A DNA stretch of 32,846 nt, taken from Plakobranchus ocellatus (lineage: Eukaryota; Mollusca; Gastropoda; Plakobranchidae). Numbering within the stretch: position 1 is the stretch's first letter; every line of letters starts with the position of its first letter. Positions 18,401-28,537 of this stretch are shown here, piece by piece. The notes under the pieces are model-generated. The model made no database searches and was not told the origin of the DNA. It saw only the letters and a list, made by a program, of their open reading frames with translations. The DNA is taken from contig BLXT01007177.1 in the NCBI GenBank assembly GCA_019648995.1, positions 379,316-412,161 on the forward strand, given 5' to 3'. The position numbers and the translations under genes were made by a program.

Positions 18401-21311
18401 CTTGAAATTGAAAACAAATAGATATAATCTGATAATTAATTTTTGTGGAGGTAATAATGTTAAAAAGTAGATAAAATAGCACTACAGGACACGAGTTACA
18501 CTACAAATTTGAACAACACAATAATGATAGCTTTTGAAAAAAATTATGTTTTCTCTGCAACAGCAAAAAAAGTGCTGTCACACTTTGTGTAGCAACAAAT
18601 ACTAGAAGTTTAAAAAAACCAGCCAGTTATAAAGTTATCCTGAACAATAGATGGCTTTTGATTTTGTTGTAATAACTCAATGATATATTAAGTTCGTTAC
18701 TTTCAAAAGCCTGATACCATGACAATGAGTTATGCCATTGTCTTAACTTAGTGACGATTTGTCAAGTTCACACATAACTCTAGATCTTCCTTATTCTATA
18801 TTGCATCTTAAGAAGACTTAGTTGTGAAAGACATAGACTGAGTTTTAAAATAGACGTTTTTTTTTAGCAGGAAAGCAATTTTTTGTTGCTGTAGCTGTCT
18901 CTAAAAAATACTTTTTTTAATATTGTAAATAATATTTTTGCGCCTCTAGATCTTGAAATTTGTTGGGTTGTTAGGTCTGGTTCTAGCGTAGAGTAGGGTT
19001 ATAGAATGAACAATTTGCCTTCACAGCAAGAAAAAAAAACCTATGCACTTCCAAAAAAAAAAAAAAAATAGAAGGCTACATGTATATTGTCTCTACCTTT
19101 TTATATTTTGAATCGCTAGAACCCTTTGCATGTGTACAACACAATAGCAATTTCTTATGTTTTATTCTTGTCTACTTCTCAAATCCATTGTTCTCAAAGT
19201 ATGAGTTTCTTCATTAAAATTTCATATCCTCCCTTGTTGTCTGGTTGACCAGGAATTTGTTTTTGTTTTGTAATACAAATACATGACCTTTTTGAAATAT
19301 TGTATGCTTTTGTAGAGACTGAAAAAAATGTATGAAAGAGGAGAGAATTTTCTTGCCTTTTCCTATTCATAAAAAGAAAAGAGCAAATTTAAAATTCATG
19401 ACAATTTTTTGGTTTTAATATATCACAAATTCATAGTATGATATTGATCTGATATGATATTATTTTTTCCCACATAAATAACTAAGTTTCTGAGGTAAAG
19501 ATAAAAAGTGTTTAAAAATGTCTAACTTTATGAGTAAAAAAAGAAGTAGTTCATTTTATATACTTTCAGCATGCTCAATTGATTGCTAAAACTTTTTTTT
19601 TGTCAAAAAAAAAAAACAAAAACAAAAAAAACCAAAACTTAGAGGTCATTTCTCTCCTTCAACATTTGCAAACTGATTTTGTGTTGGTGGGTCAAATATA
19701 GTTTTATTCTGTTATCTTATTTTTTATGCATTTCCATTTATTTCTCATTGCAAAGCAGTTTTTGAAAAAAAAAAAAGAGCATTTTAACACGTGCATTATC
19801 CCATCATAATTTTTTAAGTTTTATCTAACAGTAACATCATCTTAATAGCATTTGCAAAATATGATCTTCTTTTCTTGTTTTTTTTTTTTTAAGTCTAAGA
19901 GAATTTAAAAGATACATGGCTAAGTAGAAAATGGGTGAGGTTCCCACTATCACAGGAATTGGTTACCAAAGGAATTAGCCCAAATCTCATACCTGATGCT
20001 GGTTACAGTTATGCATCGATGGCATGCTTCTGTTGATCTTTATTTTGTAAAGGTTTGCAAAGCTCCATATTAGTGTTCTGAGACCATGTAATTGTGGGAG
20101 AAATACATAAACATGTATCTTTTCCTTTTTCCCCCAATTGAAATGCTTTTCAGTGGAAAAGAGCAAATTTAAAATTCTGAGGATGGGAATACACTTAATG
20201 CAATATCGATTCTCTTCAGTGCATAAGATATTGCTACAAGTACAACACACTAAAGTTATGAAAATTACTCAACAGAAATCAGATAGTGTGCGAAAATAAT
20301 ACCATGTATATTGTTTACAATAGGCCTGCTGCTGATAAAATGACTGATGGGTATTCTGCTCAAAATGCTGTGCAAATCTTTTTATATCTACGTTTTAACA
20401 GAGATTCACCTAAGAAAAGCAATATCCAGATATGAAACATTATTATCTGCAGAAATTTAACTTTGCTCTTACGTAGTAAATTAACGACAGGCGCATCACA
20501 TGCTATTTATTTAGGGCGCAGCTGGTGGAAGTTGAATCACAGCAGTATTATTTAAATAGATTTCGTCTTCATTTGAAAAAAAAAAGAATGTTATGATTGA
20601 TGATAGTGCCAATAAAGAATGAAGCTTCAAAACTAGTCTTCGATGTGTATGTTTTACTAATTTTCAAATACTGGTTTTGATAAAAACAAACATACATTTG
20701 ATACCAATTTGGTAACTTTGTCTTCATAAGTAGAGAACTTAAAAAAAAAAGGTAGATGAGGCTGTCACACCATCGTCTGTTAATTTGCATTGTCATCAGA
20801 GACCTCAGGCCTTACAAAAAGTGACCATTTCATATTAGATTTCTCCACATTGTCATGTCCTAAGTGCAGGATGACACATAAATTTGAGTTTTCATTTATT
20901 TCTTAACTCATGCAACATGGGTTTTGCATTTCACCACATATCCTTTGTGAAACAAGCCTGAAACTACAAGACGTTTAAAAAAGTGACAATAACATAAAAT
21001 TATTTTTACAAAAAGACAGTAAGCTTTATTGCAAAAAATATATTTGTATTCTAGATTCAATACTGAGTCAAATATATGGTAACATATGAAAAGAAAGCTT
21101 TATGGCATGTAAGTGACAAGGGTTAAAATTTTTTTTTCTTTACAAATCAGGAAAATTGTAAAGAGAGCATCGCAAATAGAAAATGAGCATTTTATACACC
21201 TTATAATATCAACCATTTCCTTGACATTGACCAGATGTGTATGTTACTTTGACCATTTTACCAAAATACATCCAAAGTTGGAATGAATTGAATTACTTTC
21301 TATTTGGACCG

Positions 21312-21312
<1 letters not shown>

Positions 21313-21342
<30 letters not shown>
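21313..21342. repeat. GT microsatellite
   Basis: About 14 uninterrupted GT units. Confidence 0.97.
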
Positions 21343-21345
<3 letters not shown>

Positions 21346-22089
21346 GCTTTTTTTTTTTTCAATAACAGAACCCATAGCATTCATTTTTTTTTTCTCATAC
21401 AGAAGAAAGAATCACAAATATCAAAATATTTGTGTATTGCGCTCCAATCATATTGGTATTACTATTAGAATATCAATAACAATATGGAAAGTCCCAATTC
21501 TTTTCTTATTTTTGTCTGAAAACTATGATTCTTGTATCGACTTAAAATAGTTTGCCCTGAATAAATTGAAAGTGAGGGACTACTGATTTTATGTTATTAC
21601 AAATACGGCCTAGTCAAAATGCAGGCCTTGCCTTGGTTTACCTGCTGGATTAAAGGACAGAAACTTAGCCTAAGCCCATTTGTCCCTACCAATTAGCATT
21701 AGTGTCTCAAGTAAAAAAAGTCATGCAACAGGCATGGGAAAGGGGAGACAGTAAAAGGTGCGTTTAGATTGAGCCCACATACTATGCAAAGTCTAACACC
21801 ACTGATCATTTTTCCAAATGAACAAAAACGCCTAGATGCATGCATGCTCATGGGCCTTCCTAAACAGCGCATTAAAGTGTTGTGTATGGGTGAATTCATC
21901 CTGTGTTAGACTCTTCAACATCACTTTTATCACAGTCACAGGAGAAGACCGCATATTGTGTGTGTTGGGGGGCGGGCACTGCTCATCCCAGGCCTGCAGT
22001 CTCCTCGAGTCAGGCCTCGTTCTAGATCTGTTCGCACCTCATCCATTTCACTGGATTTCCTGGGTTCCTAGGCCTATCACTTTGAATGA

Positions 22090-22091
<2 letters not shown>

Positions 22092-22131
<40 letters not shown>
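22092..22131. repeat. AT microsatellite
   Basis: About 20 uninterrupted AT units. Confidence 0.97.
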
Positions 22132-22133
<2 letters not shown>

Positions 22134-24257
22134 TGCGAGTAAGGTTGATGTATATATATATACATCGATGGGTAAAGTTTGCCCACAAACAAATGTCATG
22201 TCATGACATGAAAGACAATCACTTCAGATGGGTGGAAACAATGCCACATCAACCTTACAAGAGTTTGCACCTTCAGTATCACTCTAAAGAATATCCAAAG
22301 ATGTGACGAGATTGTTGAGAAGTAGTCGTCTGATCATCTGATGCATAGCTTTACTTTGTTTGAGCTATGATACATGCACTTGTCATTTTATTTACTGTTC
22401 TGCCAAAGCCAAACAAAATGCAGTAATAGCCATGTTCAGTCTATGGCAGATTCTGCACTTCTTTTTGCTATATCTGTGTAAATGTATTAATTCAACTTTA
22501 ATCACACTTACAAAAAAATAAAAGAATTTCATGCCTGGAAATTAAGTGCTGACAAATGAGGCCATTACTTTTGGAGGCTTGAATCATTATCAAGGACTTT
22601 AAATATCTTTTACTAGTAACATAGAATAATAGAAAGCAAACATGCAGAGGTAAAAAAGAATAGATAAATAAAGAGGCCTATTTGAAGAGAAGTGAAAATG
22701 GAACAAAAAACCTGAGTAAAGTGCACTCCACTAACAGAGACATGACTTAAATAAATATTCTGCATATATGTAAATATGTAAGCTTATATTTAAAGAGTGC
22801 ACAAGCCATACAAAAAATTGAAACTTGAAAACATAGTTCAGAGGACAGAAGATGGGAGAGAAAGAAGTCACACAAGAAAGCATTTTCCTAGTTTTATGAG
22901 GAAAAAATAATGACAGCTGCAATACCAGGGGTATGAGCTAAGCTAAAAAATAGTAGCGCATGCATTCTTTATACTTATATTAGTTTCATTTCTTTCAACC
23001 ACCATAGCATCTTCAAAACTTTAATTTCATTTACTTGTTTCTGGGAGTGCAGCATTTATATAATTTTCTTACCTCTTTCTTCATTGTTTTTTTTTGAGAT
23101 AACAACATTTTATTATGCTAAAAATAAAAAAAAATCTCTTAACTGGTGCAATATGCACAATGCGCCAGATAAGCCACTTTAAATGCCCTTGCCTGTTTCA
23201 GATTCAGCATCAGGATGAAAGCATCTTTGTAAGTGAATATTAATTCACAGCAAAATAATAACTTATCATTTGGAGGTATAGATAGATCTTTTCACACATC
23301 ATCGTCTCAAAAAAAAAAAAAAAAAAAAAAAATCCAGGCAGCAAAAACTACAAGTAATCTTGCTAGATGAAAGAGATACTTGTCTTTGATTGTCCAAAAG
23401 GAATTTTACAGCAAAAATCTTTATGTTGTTGGAAATATCAAATTTTTTTTTTGTGCAAAATAAATAGTTAAAATTTAAAAAATAATTTTCAAAAATTTTG
23501 TTGGATATCTTTAACCGTCTTTCACTATTAAGCTTTCATATCTCTGTTCAGCAGTTCCATTTTAATGGGCAGTCAAAACTTACATTAAAAGTAAAAAGCT
23601 TTCTGCATAACTAAAAGCATCTTTTTATTGATAGATTAACAGAAACTTTGGTGCATTTTATGGAATAATAATGTGAACCATAAAAAACATCTTTGCATAA
23701 ATTGTGTACAATTCATGAAGCCTTACTGTGAAAAACAGATACACATTACAGAGATGGGTGAATTCTATAAAGTTCATATTGTGATACACATTGTATTTGT
23801 CATCATTTTGAATAAATATAAAGGTACGTGTGTATACATATGGAGGTAAAACATTCAGAATAAGTATGTGATACGTTTACACAAAATTAATTCTTTTGGT
23901 GGGATTCAGCCCAAATGATGTAAAGCAAAATATTTAGTAACAGTACAGTGGACTACTAGGTTGGTATTCTTGTGGCGTTAGGGCATCAACTTATTCATGC
24001 ATAATTATATTCTATACTCAATGTCTTGATTGTTAACAACACAAACCCATTTATAAAATGGCTTCTTTAGACAAACAAAAATTACAAAAATTGTGAAAAC
24101 AAAGGCATGAATGGGGAAACCTACAATAAGAGTTCAGAGATACCCTAGTTTGGAAAATTCAAAACAATACAATGGGTCACAAATATAGTTTAAACTGAAA
24201 AAAAATATTCCTGCTTTAGTATAATTATTAATAAATGTATAAAATTGAGTTACATTC

Positions 24258-24261
24258 ATTC
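24258..24261 (+). repeat. Left target-site duplication of the LTR element
   Basis: ATTC, repeated at 25889-25892 directly after the right LTR. Four-bp duplications are typical of Gypsy-type integrases, among others. Confidence 0.75.
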
Positions 24262-24485
24262 TGTGGAGGAAAGTAAATGGCCTTCCCCTGTGTCAGAGGG
24301 CATGACACACTCATGGGACATCACAGCATAGCCTGGTGAGATTAACTCACCCTAAGGATAGGTGAGAAGTATGTACCCTGCCTCAGTCTTGATCCAGCCA
24401 CCAAAGAGAGAGGACAGTGAAACTCTGTATCTTATGTTGGCAAGACTCTGACATATCTGCAGCGCCAAGTAAGTGGCGCACAACA
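24262..24485 (+). repeat. Left LTR (224 bp)
   Basis: Identical in length to 25665-25888 with two substitutions. Starts TGTGGAGG and ends GCACAACA. It would hold promoter and polyadenylation signals, but I recognise no clear TATA box or AATAAA. Confidence 0.95.
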
Positions 24486-24486
24486 C

Positions 24487-24541
24487 TGGCGCTGCGAGCA
24501 GGGTTCGAACCTGCGCGGGAAGATCCCATTGGATTTCAAGT
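24487..24541 (+). promoter_or_regulatory. Primer-binding region: complement of a tRNA-Ser(UGA) 3' half
   Basis: The reverse complement reads as CCA end, discriminator G, acceptor 3' strand TCGCAGC, T stem CCTGC/GCAGG around loop TTCGAAC, a long variable arm with GGGA/TCCC pairing, anticodon-stem strand TCCAA and anticodon loop CTTGAAA (anticodon TGA). The class II variable arm and anticodon identify serine. The TGG at 24487-24489 pairs with the CCA tail, which animal tRNA genes do not encode. The likeness stops at the 5' edge of the anticodon loop, where the 108-bp repeats begin. Confidence 0.92.
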
Positions 24542-24858
24542 GCCGCAGCCAAGAGAGGGCCAGGCACCCCCGTGACGACAGGTGTCGCGCGTGTGGGAAA
24601 CGTGGCCGTGATAGGGAGGACCTGGATCGCTCAAAGAGCAGGAGCAGGAGCCGCAGCCAAGAGAGGGCCAGGCACCCCCGTGACGACAGGTGTCACGCGT
24701 GCGGGAAACATGGCCATGATAGGGAGGACCTGGATCGCTCAAAGAGCAGGAGCAGGAGCTGCAGCCAAGAGAGGGCCAGGCACCCCCGTGACGACAGGTG
24801 TCGCGTGTGTGGGAAACGTGGCCGTGATAGGGAGGAAAGCCCCCGCGAGAGGCTATAG
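24529..24858 (+). pseudogene. Arg/Ser-rich zinc-knuckle-like repeat ORF of the LTR element
   Basis: The frame contains three near-identical 36-residue repeats: SQERARHPRDDRC, xACGKxGxDRE, DLDRSKSRSRS. The C-x2-C-G-K-x-G-H core resembles a retroviral-type CCHC knuckle, but only the second repeat has the His (GKHGH) and none has the last Cys, so zinc binding is doubtful. RS runs and the basic character suggest RNA binding, as in nucleocapsid-like proteins (inference). There is no ATG in frame at the start (the first candidate is TTG), and the frame ends at a TAG in 24856-24858. R/S/E-rich reading continues in the other two frames to about 25330, so the sequence has been frame-shifted or never was a single gene. 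Confidence 0.55.
24543..24835 (+). repeat. Three 108-bp tandem units in the LTR element
   Basis: Units start at 24543, 24651 and 24759 (ccgcagccaagagagggcc, ctgcagcc... in the third), the last one incomplete. The period is 36 codons, so frame is conserved between units. The first unit begins right at the end of the tRNA-like stretch. Confidence 0.95.
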
Positions 24859-25332
24859 GAGACGTCATGGACAAGAAGGACACCCCTACCACGAGAGGTC
24901 TCGGGCGTATGGGGTGAAAGGATCGCCAGTCCATGGAGAACAAAGGCGTCCCCGTGAGAGGTCTCGTGAGGGAGGGAACGAAGCACAATGGCAACACTCA
25001 AGAAGTCCCCCGCGAGAGGCCTCACGAGAGTGGCTATGGGAGACAGCACCTAGGAAGCCCCAGCGAGAGATCTAGTGAAAGTGGGGACAGGGAACCATCA
25101 CCAGATATCGAGAAGTCCGGCGTGTCACAGAAGTGACCAAAATAGGAATGCAAAGAGTTACAGACGTGACTGCAGCCAGATTCCTATTTATCAAAGAGGG
25201 GATGGAGGCCACGGAGGTGACCAAAGTCAGATGTCTAGGAGGTCACATGTGCGACCGCAACCAGCCCCTCACGGAGACGAGGGCCACAGACGTGGTCATA
25301 ATGGGAGCGCCAGGAGACGTATCCATGATTAG
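24837..25332 (+). pseudogene. Frame-broken R/S/E-rich coding remnant in the LTR element
   Basis: R/S/E-rich peptide continues after the 108-bp repeats but hops between frames: HERSRAYG...RRPRERSREGG...SRSPPREASRE up to about 25050, then SGYGRQHLGSPSERSSESGD in a second frame, then SDQNRNAKSYRRD and MSRRSHVRPQ in a third to 25332. The composition is shared but no frame spans it. Either an ancestral RS-type protein has suffered indels or the composition is a by-product of GC-rich repeats. Confidence 0.45.
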
Positions 25333-25496
25333 GAGGTTCTCAGAGGTGGATCAACTCATCCTCCTGAGTCCAAAACTGCACGGGAATGCATCAAGAGCAG
25401 TGAGGGATTCATGGAATATTCACAGGTGTGGATTCAATAGGATGAGAAAGTGGCATGCTAACTGGAACTCGGGCGTTCACGGATGTGAATATCCCG

Positions 25497-25572
25497 GGCC
25501 TGCACAGGGCCTGATGGGGGCCAATGCAGTGGCAGGCCTGCACAGGGCCTGGTGAGGGCCAGTGCAGTGGCA
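25497..25572 (+). repeat. Two 38-bp tandem units in the LTR element
   Basis: ggcctgcacagggcctg starts at 25497 and 25535, each followed by a similar segment ending in gcagtggca, with a few substitutions between the two. Confidence 0.9.
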
Positions 25573-25650
25573 GGGTATTTGGGGGGTCATCACCATGCAC
25601 ATATGTGACCCCCACACACCTCCTCTACCTCAGGTGGGGACCGCATCTTT

Positions 25651-25664
25651 AGGACGAGGGAGAG
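25651..25664 (+). promoter_or_regulatory. Polypurine tract
   Basis: aggacgagggagag, purine except for one C, directly abutting the TG of the right LTR. This is the expected position of the plus-strand primer. Confidence 0.8.
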
Positions 25665-25888
25665 TGTGGAGGAAAGTAAATGGTCTTCCCCTGTGTCAGA
25701 GGGCATGACACACTCATGGGACATCACAGCATAGCCTGGTGAGATTAACTCACCCTAAGGATAGTTGAGAAGTATGTACCCTGCCTCAGTCTTGATCCAG
25801 CCACCAAAGAGAGAGGACAGTGAAACTCTGTATCTTATGTTGGCAAGACTCTGACATATCTGCAGCGCCAAGTAAGTGGCGCACAACA
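25665..25888 (+). repeat. Right LTR (224 bp)
   Basis: Matches 24262-24485 except for T versus C near the start (atggTcttcc) and T versus G in the middle (ggatagTtgag). Confidence 0.95.
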
Positions 25889-25892
25889 ATTC
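25889..25892 (+). repeat. Right target-site duplication of the LTR element
   Basis: ATTC, equal to 24258-24261. Confidence 0.75.
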
Positions 25893-27519
25893 TTTGATAT
25901 GTTTAGTTTTCTTTCTTTCTTTCTTGTGAACATATTTTTTTCAAACATAGAAAAACACATTTAAGGCATCAGTGTCTTTTCATTTCCCATCATGTGCTTA
26001 ATATCTGTAGAGTGTATTTTCAAATGATTGCTTTTTTTTTTTTACACTGATGGAGAAACCATCTATTTTTAGAAAGAAAATAATAAATATATGTCCTGGA
26101 CCTCTTTGACATTGATAGAGTAGGATGTGGACATGATGTTCTTAACGTTCATCATTATTCCACCAGATACAAACCCAAATCAATTTACAGTGTCATATTT
26201 TAAATGATAGTTATTTCTCTGCCCATGGACAGGATACATGTAAATTTCACAACGGACAAAACAATAAAAACTGTACATTAAAAAAAAATTCTAAATGGAT
26301 CACGTTGTAATGCCTTTTACTACACAAATCTGGACTATGACCTTCATTTTGAGCCCTATATCTTCAAAGCCTGAATACAAATATAATGTTCATTTTGGCT
26401 GGACTTGCTCTACAATAATTACACCAAAAATGCAAGAAACAGTTGTAAATACAATTTTTAAACCCTTGGAAAAATTCATAAAAAAGCAAGTTACACAAAC
26501 AATAAAGATTGTTCACAAATGTTTAAAGCATACTTTTTTTGTTACCTTAGAAAATCAAAAATCAAATTAATATCTTTCCAGTAAATCAAGGACGGTGCAC
26601 TGAATTCCAATCCTCCGTTATTCATTAAATGTAATGTTAATTCGAATTATGCTCCTAGGCAATCTAAATTATGTGGTCTTCCTGGTATAGTGATTAAGAA
26701 AGTCAATTACTGGTGATTCACACAGGATTTGGCATGCTTTTTGTTTTTCCACATTTTTAGCACATGAAAAAGTTTTTTTAAAAAAAAAGCTTTTTTCTTT
26801 AGCTTATATCACTTTCAAGCACTTGAGGTGGGCAGGATTGAGAAAAGACGAAAAAAAAAAAGACTGGTGGTCCAGAGTGCTATGTGCACTATGGATATGC
26901 AAATGATGGATGAATATACTAAAGCAGAATTCAATAAAGCTGTGAGATTCTTTTGCAAAATGAATAGTATTTTGAGAGAAACCAGCCTGCAGTTTTAAGT
27001 GGTATAAAGACAATTTTGAAACCACAAAGATTTTGGTACCAGTCTACTCTTAGCCAAGTTTGGAATATATTATGCAAATGGCAAAAGAAATCTTCAATTA
27101 TATGAGGCATGCCCACAGACCTATTATACTAGGAGACTGCTCAGCCCAGGTTTGGCCCACGCTCAATTGAATTGTGGGCGAGTGGGCGAAGATGGGGTAA
27201 GGGCTTGGGCACGGTTGAACTGGCAGCGTTTGCGTCTCTCTCTCTTCGCTTTGTTTTGTTGAGTTCAGCCATCATCAAGTCAACATGGTCCACACGTGTT
27301 GTGTTTTTAAATGTTTCAACAGATCTTCAAAAACCAACAACATCTCTTTTCACAGGTTTGTTGCACCTTTTTAAAAAGGAAGAAGGTTATCCCGTCACCA
27401 CTTCGATTTAATTTTAGTTAGAATAACATAGCACTCAACAGAAAGAGGGCTGTTCCATTCGCGTTTTCGTCGAAAAACGGCTTGTTCTGTTCTAGATCTA
27501 GCCTTTGTTTGTTTTAGAT
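25893..27519. other. AT-rich intergenic stretch
   Basis: A short TTTC microsatellite follows at 25909-25925. Otherwise AT-rich, with a less AT-rich patch at about 27130-27290 (gtgggcgagtgggcgaag...). No gene recognised. Confidence 0.55.
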
Positions 27520-27549
27520 CGAGATCTCTTCTATCTTTCTACTTCTGTT

Positions 27550-27875
27550 TTTTCTGTTGTCTATCTTTTTTTATCTATCTTCCTTGTATTCATTGTTGTC
27601 ACTGCTGTCTGTCTTTTTTTATCTATCTTCCTTGTATTCTTTGTTGTCTGTCTTTTTTTTATCTATCTTCCTTGTATTCATTGTTGTCCTTGTTGTCTAT
27701 CTTTCTTTTTATTTCCTTGTATTCATTGTTGTCCTTGTTGTCTATCTTTCTTTTTATTTCCTTGTATTCATTGTCGTCCTTGTTGTCTTTCTTTTTATTT
27801 CCTTGTATTCATTGTTGTCTTTGTTGTCTATCTTTTTTTTTATTTCCTTGTATTCATTGTTGTCACTGTTGACTA
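27550..27875 (+). repeat. Pyrimidine-rich minisatellite, about seven units of 40-48 bp
   Basis: The core ccttgtattcattgttgtc recurs near 27582, 27630, 27670, 27715, 27760, 27801 and 27846, separated by T-rich tctatcttt segments of varying length. Hydrophobic open frames crossing it in all three + frames (F, L, I, V, S, Y only) are a by-product of the T-rich composition. Confidence 0.93.
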
Positions 27876-28537
27876 TCTCTCACTCTTGCCTTCTCCATTT
27901 CCTCTCAATCTATGCCCAAGCCCCACTTTTTAATAGGACCTACATGTATTTTGTCACCAACTGCACATGTATTTTTCTCATTTCTGTTCTAAAACCCTGT
28001 CTCTGTTTAACTGTCCATTGTCAGTGTTTTGCACCTTACAAGTATTTTTTTGCCTGTGAAAATTTCATAACCATAACTGATATTGTAGGTGGTCACGCCC
28101 TGCTCTCATCCATTCTCTTCAGCATGAAAATAATGCAATCCACTCTTTCCTCAACCATGAACTGCATCATTATCTTATCCACCGTATCATAATGTCACTA
28201 AACTTGTTTCTTACTTTCATGTATCCACGTAATGCCTGTTAGATTTAGTACTACTCGAGATTTTGTTAGAAATTTGTAAAACAGAGACCGTTTTTTGTCA
28301 TTTTTACTACACTGCGTCTATAGCAACAGGCTGGCGAGTGGGCGTTGTCAGCGAGGTTTTGACCCATCTAATGGCTGACACGACCCAGCTCTCTCACGCG
28401 TGCCGCGAGCGGCCATATTTTACTGGAACTAAGAGGGCTAGGCCGGCTCGGTAAGCGGTTTCCTAGTATTATAAGTCTATGGGCATGCCACACATATGTT
28501 TGTTGGGAATTGTATTATTCCCCTGAGATATAAGTAC
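27876..28537. other. Intergenic stretch with a CpG-bearing patch
   Basis: 28300-28460 carries several CpGs (cacgcgtgccgcgagcggcc) and a donor-like gtaagc at 28453. It could be a first exon or promoter of an unseen gene, or old repeat sequence; nothing decides. The rest shows nothing. Confidence 0.4.
28523..28537 (+). repeat. Left target-site duplication of the SINE
   Basis: ctgagatataagtac, an imperfect match to ctgagaaataaagcac at 28697-28712. Confidence 0.6.

Larger units (their letters stand above)
12465..24257. other. About 11.8 kb of AT-rich noncoding DNA between the convergent genes
   Basis: No exon, RNA gene or complete element recognised on either strand. It holds many A and T runs, a GT microsatellite (21313-21342), an AT microsatellite (22092-22131), small palindromes near 22147-22211 and a 24-nt A tract near 23310. 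Open frames in it (for example 21836-22306, which runs through the AT repeat) look random. Copies of a short motif (gaactgataaata...) at about 11652, 12493 and 12566 show an old local repeat into which the LINE was inserted. Confidence 0.65.
24262..25888 (+). mobile_element. Compact non-autonomous LTR retrotransposon with a half-tRNA primer site
   Basis: Two 224-bp direct repeats that start TGTGG and end CAACA enclose a 1179-bp interior. One base after the left LTR comes a stretch complementary to a serine tRNA (primer site), and a purine tract (aggacgagggagag) ends exactly at the right LTR. Flanking ATTC duplications mark the insertion. The LTRs differ at only two positions (about 24280 and 24364), so the insertion is young. 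The interior is GC-rich against an AT-rich background and encodes no protease, reverse transcriptase, RNase H or integrase that I can see, only an R/S-rich, zinc-knuckle-like repeat region with broken frames. It must therefore have moved using another element's enzymes. The plus orientation follows from the primer site and purine tract. Confidence 0.93.

Noticed and set aside
21836..22306. 156-codon + strand open frame
   Set aside because: It runs straight through an AT microsatellite (IYIYIY...), has no splice context and no recognisable domain.
24487..24541. A tRNA-Ser gene on the - strand
   Set aside because: The 5' half (D arm and 5' acceptor strand) is missing, and the CCA end is present in DNA, which animal tRNA genes do not encode. 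It is a copied tRNA piece in a primer site.
24536..25049. Long - strand open frames of 118-153 codons in the LTR element
   Set aside because: They are antisense shadows of the GC-rich 108-bp repeats; the primer site and purine tract fix the element's sense as +.
27505..28192. Open frames of 142 and 211 codons resembling polytopic membrane proteins
   Set aside because: They are readings of a pyrimidine-rich minisatellite, open in several frames at once, and built only of F, L, I, V, S, Y and C.
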